Shown here: one piece after another, positions 58,508 to 64,000 of the stretch
How the letters are laid out: each line of letters starts with the position of its first letter
Numbering within the stretch: the stretch's first letter is position 1
Origin: Microvirga antarctica
GTDB taxonomy: Bacteria > Pseudomonadota > Alphaproteobacteria > Rhizobiales > Beijerinckiaceae
Length of the DNA stretch: 64,000 nt
Assembly (NCBI RefSeq): GCF_017921815.1
Contig: NZ_JAGEMM010000001.1
Location: forward strand, 1 to 64,000
Reading direction: 5' to 3'
Notes under the pieces: generated by a model
What the model saw: only the letters and a program-made list of their open reading frames with translations
The model's database searches: none
What the model was told of the DNA's origin: nothing
Made by a program: the position numbers and the translations under genes

Positions 58508-60543
58508 GCCCCAACTTCGAGCGGCCTGAAGGGACCACCCGCACCATCCGCATCGTCGGCCGCGGCCTTCCCGGCAAGTCGGCCTACGAGATCGCCCTCG
58601 ATCATGGCTTTGTCGGCACGGAAGCTGAATGGCTGGCGTCGCTGGGCGGCACGGCCCATGGCGTACCGCCTGGCGGCCTGAGCGGGCAGGTCCTGGCGAA
58701 ATCCTCCGATGCCGATTTCAGCGCCGCATGGATCGATCCGCCGACAGGCAGCGCGGCGCCGTCGCAATGGCTGGTCATCCTCGACGAGGGCCAATCCAAC
58801 CGCGCGGGTATGGGCGGACCCGCCTCCGTCGATCCGGTGATCGACTGGATGGACGATCGCATCTTCCAGTTCTCGCCTGACGGCGGCGCGGTGCTGGTCA
58901 ACGGGACGCCGACGGCGCAGCCCGGCTATGCACGCCAGCTCGTGAAGGCCTCGGCGGTGTTGCGCTCACCCCATGGCGAGACGTGGATTGGTGGGCTCGG
59001 GCCGAGCCCGGCCATGGCGTTTGCCCGTGCCATGGTGCCGTACCTGCCGGCCGGCACGAACATCGTCATCATTCCGTGCTCAGTCCCGGGCTCCGGCCTG
59101 GTCAACAGCTCCTGGAAGGCACCCGACGGCGAATTGTTCCTGCAAGCCGTGTCGGCCGCCACCGCCTTCATGACGCTCTATCCGGATGCGGAGCTCGCCT
59201 ACATCCTCACCAACCAGGGCGAGAATGAAGCCGCCTCGAGCACCGTGACGCCGGCGGAATTCGAAGCCGCCTGGTACGCCAAATATGCGGCTTATCGCAC
59301 ATTGATTCCGAACGCCGCCAGCGCGGCCATCATCGTCGGCTCCATGGTGCCCGAATGGGTGGAGGCAGGGGCGGGAGCTTCACCGCCGGCCTTGCATGGC
59401 GCGGAGATCGACCTCATCCACCGCCTGACGCCGCAGCGGCTCGATCGCGCGGTGTACGTGGCGGGACCGCGCAACCGCTTCAAGCCGGGCGACACCATCC
59501 ACTACAACGCCGATGGCGGCCGCGAGCTGGGGCGGCGCATGGCCGAGAAGGCGCGATCAACGGCGCTGACGTCCAACGGCAGCATGTCCGCACCCACCAG
59601 CCTGCAGGCGCTCGGCACGACGATCTCGTGGCAGGTGCCGACATCGGACGCACCGGGCTTTGCCATCGAGCACCGGCCGGCCGGGTCGACCGACGCATGG
59701 TCGCGCATCGTCGTGGCGCCGCGGGACTATTACCGCCCCGGCGACACCCTGACCTATCCGTTGCAGGGCTTGAGCGAGGCAAACGAGGTGAGGGTGGCCG
59801 GCCTGATGCGTGACACGTCCGGGCCCTTCAGCCCGTCGATCGTCGTGACGCCCGCCCAGTTGCCGACGCCGTGGAGCGACCTCGACTTTGCAGCCGCAAC
59901 GATCACGGGCGGCAGGGTCGTGAGCGTACCGAGCACCGGGACAGACCCGACACCATGGGCCGCCCCCGCGAACAAGCAGCCGCTTCCGGGAAGCGTCAAC
60001 GGCCATGCCGCCTTGCAGACGAGTGTCGGCAATTCCCTGCTGATCGGCCCGACCCTGCCGCTTGGCTCCTACACGCTGTTTGCCCTTGTCCGGCACATCG
60101 ATCTCGCCGGCGGTGGCACCTACTTCTCGACGGTCGAATTCTTCACCCGATATCTCGTCTGGCGGGGCGCGTCGGTGCCGACCCACGTCTATGCGTCAAT
60201 GAACGGCAATGGCGCGATCGTCGATTCCGGGCCGGTTCTCGCGCCTGACAAATGGTTCGCGATAGCGCAGGTCTTCGATCCGGCAGCCGCCGCCGGCGAC
60301 GAGCTGACGCTCTACGTCAATGGCGTCACGGTAGGGCAGGGCGCCGCCGCCCTCTGGGCGCCGGACACCACCGGCATCGTCCTCAACGCCATTGGCGGCA
60401 CAACGGAAGGCGACGGCAACCAGGGAGGCAATAACGCCGTCTATGGCCGCGTGACGGTCTGGACGGCGGCGCTCGCGGCGGACGAGATCGCCGCGATCAG
60501 CGCGGATGCCGCGGCTGTTTTGGGGGTGACGCTGGGAGAGTGA
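58504..60543 (+). CDS. Tail spike with SGNH esterase and LamG-like domains
   Basis: A 679-residue protein. An N-terminal fibre-anchor region (GKSAYEIALDHGFVGTEAEW) leads to an SGNH/SASA esterase domain: LDEGQSNRAGMG holds the Ser of block I, NQGENEA the Asn of block III, and FKPGDTIHYNADGGRELGRR the C-terminal His. A fibronectin-III-like segment (APTSLQALGTTISWQVPTSD) and a C-terminal LamG/concanavalin-like domain (SYTLFALVRHIDLAGGGTYF, DTTGIVLNAIGG) follow. It probably deacetylates and binds host surface polysaccharide during adsorption. Confidence 0.82.
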   Translation: MSPNFERPEGTTRTIRIVGRGLPGKSAYEIALDHGFVGTEAEWLASLGGTAHGVPPGGLSGQVLAKSSDADFSAAWIDPPTGSAAPSQWLVILDEGQSNRAGMGGPASVDPVIDWMDDRIFQFSPDGGAVLVNGTPTAQPGYARQLVKASAVLRSPHGETWIGGLGPSPAMAFARAMVPYLPAGTNIVIIPCSVPGSGLVNSSWKAPDGELFLQAVSAATAFMTLYPDAELAYILTNQGENEAASSTVTPAEFEAAWYAKYAAYRTLIPNAASAAIIVGSMVPEWVEAGAGASPPALHGAEIDLIHRLTPQRLDRAVYVAGPRNRFKPGDTIHYNADGGRELGRRMAEKARSTALTSNGSMSAPTSLQALGTTISWQVPTSDAPGFAIEHRPAGSTDAWSRIVVAPRDYYRPGDTLTYPLQGLSEANEVRVAGLMRDTSGPFSPSIVVTPAQLPTPWSDLDFAAATITGGRVVSVPSTGTDPTPWAAPANKQPLPGSVNGHAALQTSVGNSLLIGPTLPLGSYTLFALVRHIDLAGGGTYFSTVEFFTRYLVWRGASVPTHVYASMNGNGAIVDSGPVLAPDKWFAIAQVFDPAAAAGDELTLYVNGVTVGQGAAALWAPDTTGIVLNAIGGTTEGDGNQGGNNAVYGRVTVWTAALAADEIAAISADAAAVLGVTLGE

Positions 60544-60600
60544 TGGGGAATTTTGCGGTAGTGCGTGAGACTGGGGCTCGTAACGTTGAGGACTTCAGTC

Positions 60601-60696
60601 TCATTGCTCGTGACGGATCCACCAGAGCCAGAACGCAGCCGTGACAAGCCCGCCCACCGGCATAATCATGAGTGTGAGAAACTGGGCCGTCGTCAT
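60601..60696 (-). CDS. 31-residue membrane peptide
   Basis: MTTAQFLTLMIMPVGGLVTA, then AFWLWWIRHEQ: one membrane helix with a charged end. AGGAG lies 7 nt before ATG 60696. It is on the minus strand after the tail-spike gene, downstream of the leftward Arc-like gene, so it may belong to the same lysogen-expressed transcript. Function unknown. Confidence 0.55.
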   Translation of the reverse strand: MTTAQFLTLMIMPVGGLVTAAFWLWWIRHEQ

Positions 60697-60763
60697 TTAA
60701 GGCTCCTAAGGTGCCTGCGCGTGTATCGCGGTATTTGCGGGCAAAAGTCGAATTGTCAGATAG

Positions 60764-61024
60764 CTACTTCCGGCGGGTCGGCTTTGGAGACGTGACAGCT
60801 TCAGGTTCTGCAACCCGCCTTAGCGCGCGGCCCAAGAGCCGCTCAAACTCGGCTTCAATCTCCTCCACCGAGAACGGGTCGGGCTTCTTACCTCCAAAGC
60901 TGGCCTCAAGCCGGGAGATGATTTCGGCGTTCATCGACGAGGTTTCCGCGGCGATTTCTAGGCGCCGATGGAGTTCCGGTGGAAGGCGGAGTGTGATCCG
61001 CACGAAGTCATCTTGCTTGCCCAT
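60764..61024 (-). CDS. Arc/Mnt-type RHH repressor 1
   Basis: An 86-residue protein from ATG 61024. DFVRITLRLPPELHRRLEIA, then AETSSMNAEIISRLEASFGG, is the Arc/Mnt ribbon-helix-helix signature; the C-terminal helix (VEEIEAEFERLLGRALRRVA) resembles Mnt's tetramerisation tail. Divergent from a second Arc-like gene, with CACCA-N3-TGGTG operators between. By analogy with P22 immI this is the Mnt-like member. Confidence 0.85.
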   Translation of the reverse strand: MGKQDDFVRITLRLPPELHRRLEIAAETSSMNAEIISRLEASFGGKKPDPFSVEEIEAEFERLLGRALRRVAEPEAVTSPKPTRRK

Positions 61025-61034
61025 CGGATAATTA

Positions 61035-61103
61035 TGACACCACCATGGTGCAATGTCTTGACACCACCATGGTGACATGTAACTTCATGACACCACGATG
61101 GTG
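61035..61103. promoter_or_regulatory. Triple operator between divergent Arc-like genes
   Basis: CACCA-N3-TGGTG occurs at 61038-61050, 61062-61074 and 61091-61103, each preceded by TGA. A rightward -35 TTGACA (61058-61063) overlaps copy 2, and a leftward -10-like CATAAT (61031-61036) abuts copy 1. This fits control of both genes by RHH repressors. Confidence 0.75.
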
Positions 61104-61116
61104 GAATGGAGGAAAG

Positions 61117-61287
61117 ATGGACGCTGAAATCAGAATGACAGTGCGCCTGCCCGCCTCGGCAGCGCAATTTCTCGACGGACTAGCGAAGGAGAATTTTACC
61201 TCGCGAAACGCGGAGATTGTCCGGTCAGTCCGCGAGCGGATGGATCGTGAAGCCCAAACAAAAACGGCGACGAAGCAACAGGCCTGA
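61117..61287 (+). CDS. Arc-type RHH repressor 2
   Basis: A 56-residue protein. MDAEIRMTVRLPASAAQFLD, then ENFTSRNAEIVRSVRERMD, is an Arc-like ribbon-helix-helix near minimal length. GGAGGAAAG lies just before ATG 61117, a strong ribosome-binding site. It precedes the antirepressor gene as arc precedes ant in P22 immI. Confidence 0.82.
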   Translation: MDAEIRMTVRLPASAAQFLDGLAKENFTSRNAEIVRSVRERMDREAQTKTATKQQA

Positions 61288-61337
61288 GAACCCGCTTCGT
61301 CGCCGCTCTGAAAACATCAAGGTCGAAAGGACCGTCA

Positions 61338-62147
61338 ATGAACGAGCATACATATAACGCAATTCAGGCTGGCGTCCAAGACGCGAAGAACGGGCCGGCT
61401 ACCATGTCGAGCCTGGAGATTGCCGAACTGACGGGCAAGCAACACTCGCATGTCATGCGGGATATCCGCGCCATGCTAGACCAATTGGCGGGCGCTGGGG
61501 GTATCTCCACTTTTGGAGACACCTTCCAACGGGGTGTCGTTTCTGGAAACGATACCCCAAAAGGGGGTCTGCTCAATTTTGAGCATACCCACCAGAACCC
61601 GCAGAACGGCCAATCCTACCCGATTTTTCGGCTTCCTAAGCGCGAAACGCTGATCCTGGTGTCCGGCTACTCGGTCGAACTCCGCGCCAAGATCATCGAT
61701 CGCTGGCAGGAGTTGGAAAGGAAAGCCGTCGAGCCGGCCTTCGTCATCCCCCAGACGTTGCCGGATGCTCTTCGGCTGGCTGCCGATCTGGCTGACGAGG
61801 TCACCCAACAGAAGGTCGTGATTCAGGATCTTTCACCCAAGGCGGCGGCGCTCGACCGGATCGCCAGCGCCGATGGCTCCCTCTGCGTCACGGACGCGGC
61901 CAAGGCGCTGCAAGTCAGACCCAAGGAGTTGTTCGCTTATCTCCGCTCTCACGGCTGGATCTACCGGCGGGCCGGCTCGCTTCACGACATCGGCTATCAG
62001 CCGAAAGTGGCAACAGGTCTATTGGAGCACAAGGTGACGACTGTGCTCCGGGCGGACGGTTCAGAGAAAATGACCGAGCAAGTGCGGATCACGCCAAAAG
62101 GCTTGGCTGCCCTGGCAAAGTTGTTTCCATCGTCCATCGCGGCATGA
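61338..62147 (+). CDS. Rha/ANT-type phage antirepressor
   Basis: A 269-residue protein. The N-terminal Rha-like domain (SSLEIAELTGKQHSHVMRDI, then YPIFRLPKRETLILVSGYSV) is joined to a C-terminal KilA-C/ANT domain (SLCVTDAAKALQVRPKELFA, then YLRSHGWIYRR and QVRITPKGLAALAKLF). Antirepressors of this kind inactivate CI-type repressors and trigger induction. Expression is probably controlled by the two Arc-like proteins just upstream. Confidence 0.88.
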   Translation: MNEHTYNAIQAGVQDAKNGPATMSSLEIAELTGKQHSHVMRDIRAMLDQLAGAGGISTFGDTFQRGVVSGNDTPKGGLLNFEHTHQNPQNGQSYPIFRLPKRETLILVSGYSVELRAKIIDRWQELERKAVEPAFVIPQTLPDALRLAADLADEVTQQKVVIQDLSPKAAALDRIASADGSLCVTDAAKALQVRPKELFAYLRSHGWIYRRAGSLHDIGYQPKVATGLLEHKVTTVLRADGSEKMTEQVRITPKGLAALAKLFPSSIAA

Positions 62148-62151
62148 GCCC

Positions 62152-62352
62152 ATGTCGAACGTCATCGCTTTCCCTGACGCGACCCCCGCCGCCAATCTCT
62201 CTCAGACCCTCGATCCGGATTTGCATCGGGTCGTCGAGGAGGTGAACCGCCTCGTCGACTACCTCAAATTCGAGGCTCGGATGCTGAGCCACGCGCTTCA
62301 GTCGATCGATGAGCGCATGAGCCTGCTCAGGGTCAAAGAGGCTGTATCCTGA
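62152..62352 (+). CDS. Hypothetical small helical protein
   Basis: A 66-residue protein: MSNVIAFPDATPAANLSQTL, then HRVVEEVNRLVDYLKFEARM. Probably a coiled coil. It starts 4 bp after the antirepressor stop and ends before a terminator, so it is likely co-transcribed with the antirepressor. Function unknown. Confidence 0.6.
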   Translation: MSNVIAFPDATPAANLSQTLDPDLHRVVEEVNRLVDYLKFEARMLSHALQSIDERMSLLRVKEAVS

Positions 62353-62390
62353 AGATCTGACCGCGCAGTCACGCGGCCGCATTCATCGAG

Positions 62391-62418
62391 AAAAGCCGCC
62401 CTCACGGGTGGCTTTTCC
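62391..62418 (+). terminator. Rho-independent terminator
   Basis: AAAAGCCGCC-CTCAC-GGGTGGCTTTT forms a stem with one G-U pair; it ends the antirepressor operon. Confidence 0.65.
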
Positions 62419-62479
62419 GTGCGCCGCCGTCCTGGGCGTCACGCTCGGCTGAACTTCCCCCTAAACGCAGGAGACGACA

Positions 62480-62695
62480 ATGGACGTGCTGGCCATCCAG
62501 CGCGCGCTGAACGCGCGCGGGCATGACCTTGGACGAAGCGGCCGAAACCGCGACGGCGTCGACGGCGACTTCGGCCCTGTCACCATTCAGGCCCTCAAGG
62601 TTTTTCAGGCCGGAGAAGGGCTCGTCGCCACTAGCAATCCGGACCTGCAGACGCGCGTGGCGTTAGGTGTGCCGGCGCTGTCGCCGCCAGCCTGA
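62480..62695 (+). CDS. Peptidoglycan-binding domain protein
   Basis: A 71-residue single PG_binding_1 domain: MDVLAIQRALNARGHDLGRS, then RDGVDGDFGPVTIQALKVFQ with the conserved DGxFGPxT motif. It may be a wall-targeting accessory for the lysozyme encoded downstream. An AGGAGA ribosome-binding site precedes it and a terminator follows. Confidence 0.85.
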   Translation: MDVLAIQRALNARGHDLGRSGRNRDGVDGDFGPVTIQALKVFQAGEGLVATSNPDLQTRVALGVPALSPPA

Positions 62696-62718
62696 TTTTC
62701 CACACCTCTCCGCTTTCC

Positions 62719-62744
62719 AGCCGCCCTCATCAGGCGGCTTTTTT
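62719..62744 (+). terminator. Rho-independent terminator
   Basis: AGCCGCC-CTCATCA-GGCGGCT followed by TTTTTT lies between the peptidoglycan-binding gene and the endolysin. Confidence 0.8.
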
Positions 62745-62758
62745 AATGGACAATCCCC

Positions 62759-63601
62759 ATGACCACCACAGGATTTGCCGGCGCCATGAAGGTCGTTCTC
62801 GCTTACGAGGGCGGCCGGGCACATCATCCCGCCGACCCCGGCGGGCGCACGAACCAGGGCGTCACGCAGCGGGTCTATGACGGCTATCGCGATCGCCAGA
62901 AAAAGGAACGCCGCAGCGTCTACAATGCGAACGCTATCGAGATCAGCGAAATTTATCGGCTGCAATATTGGCAGAAGATCCGCGGCGATGCGCTGCCCTC
63001 CGGCATCGATGTAGTGGTCTTCGATGGGGCGGTCAATTCCGGCCCGGTGCAATCGGCCAAGTGGCTGCAGCGGGCGCTCGGCACCGTGCCGGTCGATGGC
63101 ATGATCGGCGAGGTGACCTTGTCGGCGGTCGAGGCCCATCCTGATCATGACCAGCTCATCGCCGGAATCCTCGAACGACGGCTGGCCTTCCTCGCGGCGT
63201 TGCGCACCTGGCCCATCTTCGGGCGCGGGTGGAGCAACCGCGTGGAGCACCTCCGAAACGTGGGTCAGGCGCTTGCGAGCGGCACCGTCCCGCCGCCGCT
63301 GGAATATTTCGTCGGGGGAGAGGCCAAGGCCACCATCGCGGATGCGCGGGGGCCGGCCTCCACAACCCTCGCTGCCGGCGCCTCAGGCGGGGGAGGGTGC
63401 GCGGCGTTGCTGTCGACGGCGCAGGCCAAGCTCGAGCCCTTTGTCGGCACGTCGGTGTGGGTGGAGCGGGTCGTTGCCGCTCTGGCAATCACGGGCGTCA
63501 TCCTCATGCTGGGAGGGGCCGCCTACGCCTGGTGGATTGGGCGGCAGAACGCGAAGCTCGGCCAGGCCCTCGACCTGCGGCCGTCGCCGGTGCCGGCATG
63601 A
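62759..63601 (+). CDS. GH108-family endolysin with C-terminal membrane helix
   Basis: A 280-residue protein. LAYEGGRAHHPADPGGRTNQ with the catalytic Glu of EGG, then GVTQRVYDGYR, is the glycoside hydrolase 108 core (N-acetylmuramidase-like). FDGAVNSGPVQSAKWLQRAL, then PVDGMIGEVTLSAVEA, is the PG_binding_3 end. Unusually, a C-terminal hydrophobic helix (VVAALAITGVILMLGGAAYA) would anchor it, so release may be regulated. It overlaps the next gene by 4 bp. Confidence 0.88.
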   Translation: MTTTGFAGAMKVVLAYEGGRAHHPADPGGRTNQGVTQRVYDGYRDRQKKERRSVYNANAIEISEIYRLQYWQKIRGDALPSGIDVVVFDGAVNSGPVQSAKWLQRALGTVPVDGMIGEVTLSAVEAHPDHDQLIAGILERRLAFLAALRTWPIFGRGWSNRVEHLRNVGQALASGTVPPPLEYFVGGEAKATIADARGPASTTLAAGASGGGGCAALLSTAQAKLEPFVGTSVWVERVVAALAITGVILMLGGAAYAWWIGRQNAKLGQALDLRPSPVPA

Positions 63602-63852
63602 TCACGCTCCTTGCCAACTGGCGCATCGTCGCCGCGCTCCTGCTCCCGATCCTGCTCGGCCTCGTCGCCTGGCGGATCGAAGACCACGGCTATGGCCGAG
63701 GCTACGGTGCCCGCAGCGCCGAAATTGCCACCCAGACCCTCACATCGGAAGGATTGATCGATGATGAAGCCCGCCATGCTCGCGCTGCTGCTCGCGCTGC
63801 CGTGCGCCGGTTGTGCGACCGGCAAGCTGACCCCGACGCCTGTGCGCGATAG
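63598..63852 (+). CDS. i-spanin (Rz-like)
   Basis: An 84-residue protein from ATG 63598. The N-terminal membrane helix IVAALLLPILLGLVAW is followed by a periplasmic charged helix (ARHARAAARAAVRRLCDRQA). Size, topology and the overlapping lipoprotein gene in another frame identify the Rz/Rz1 layout. It joins inner to outer membrane in the last lysis step. Confidence 0.75.
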   Translation: MITLLANWRIVAALLLPILLGLVAWRIEDHGYGRGYGARSAEIATQTLTSEGLIDDEARHARAAARAAVRRLCDRQADPDACAR

Positions 63853-63997
63853 CGCCGGGGCGAGGACGCGGGTGGCGTTCTGCGACGTCGCCGAGCCCAT
63901 GCCGTCGATCGACGGCGATCCGCTCCGGACGCAACAGCAAAAGGCGGCCCATAACGGCACCGGGGGATATCTCTGCGGCTGGCCAGGGAAAAAATGA
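63761..63997 (+). CDS. o-spanin (Rz1-like lipoprotein)
   Basis: A 78-residue lipoprotein that starts inside the Rz-like gene in a different frame and extends past its end. MMKPAMLALLLALPCAGCAT contains the lipobox CAGC. AAGGA lies 7 nt before ATG 63761. The 92-bp overlap is the classic embedded/overlapping Rz1 arrangement. It should form a complex with the i-spanin across the periplasm. Confidence 0.78.
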   Translation: MMKPAMLALLLALPCAGCATGKLTPTPVRDSAGARTRVAFCDVAEPMPSIDGDPLRTQQQKAAHNGTGGYLCGWPGKK

Positions 63998-64000
63998 TGA

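Larger units (their letters stand above)
25105..64000. mobile_element. Lambda-like (siphovirus) prophage, right end outside window
   Basis: A continuous phage gene order: integrase, leftward accessory genes, CI-like repressor, rightward early genes, HNH, terminase, HK97-type head genes, tail genes, fibres, antirepressor switch and lysis genes. The left limit is the tRNA-derived att core at 25105. At least 38.9 kb lies in the window; attR is not seen. The tail module (G/GT frameshift, tape measure) indicates siphovirus morphology. Confidence 0.93.

Noticed and set aside
61035-61103. Triple repeat as a transposon end or CRISPR
   Set aside because: Each unit is a palindrome between divergent RHH genes, which operators explain fully.

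Overview
The window is high-GC DNA from an alphaproteobacterium, probably of the order Hyphomicrobiales (Rhizobiales). The integrase and tail-gene style, a GapR-type protein and an IS5-family remnant all fit that, but no rRNA or housekeeping marker is present to name a genus. It has three blocks: a catabolic cluster (about 165-10,300), a secreted-peroxidase locus (about 11,100-24,230), and a lambda-like prophage that starts at 25,105 and runs past the right edge.

Catabolic block. Position 1-108 is the last 35 codons of an IS5-type transposase. After it come two SDR dehydrogenases, a lambda-crystallin-type hydroxyacyl dehydrogenase, an IclR regulator, a succinate-semialdehyde-type dehydrogenase, a GcvPB-like/GcvPA-like pair, an AcoX-like ATP-NAD kinase family protein and a rhodanese. 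A near-palindrome (CGCACAAATGTTCG type) occurs at three promoter-proximal places and is the likely IclR operator, tying most of these genes into one regulon. The GcvP-like pair keeps the PLP lysine but departs from glycine dehydrogenase at several conserved motifs, and no GcvT or GcvH lies nearby, so its substrate may not be glycine.

Secreted-peroxidase block. A sensor kinase/NarL-type regulator pair is divergent from a 2152-residue protein with an animal-haem-peroxidase domain followed by RTX calcium-binding repeats, the architecture of MopA-type manganese-oxidising peroxidases. A PrtD-like ABC transporter and an HlyD-like adaptor follow directly and should export it. A small unknown gene and a second, convergent NarL-type regulator close the locus.

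Prophage. attL (25,105-25,124) is the 3' 20 nt of a tRNA gene, next to a tyrosine integrase. Leftward accessory genes, a CI-like repressor with a repeated CTGCA-N3-TGCAG operator, and a rightward early operon follow. The early operon encodes a Cro-like protein, a CII-like protein, a GapR-like protein, a methyltransferase, a VRR-NUC nuclease and a replication protein that carries an iteron array and an in-frame amber codon. Next come a second XRE repressor with a structured 5' leader, an HNH nuclease, terminase, a fused protease-capsid gene, portal, a collagen-like protein, connectors, the tail operon (lambda-style G/GT frameshift; tape-measure gene split by a frameshift; a reversed lipoprotein moron), fibres with collagen and SGNH-esterase/LamG modules, a P22 immI-like Arc/Arc/antirepressor switch, and a lysis cassette with embedded Rz/Rz1. 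attR and the restored tRNA lie outside the window. The amber codon and tape-measure frameshift suggest a decaying or conditionally active prophage, unless they are sequencing errors.
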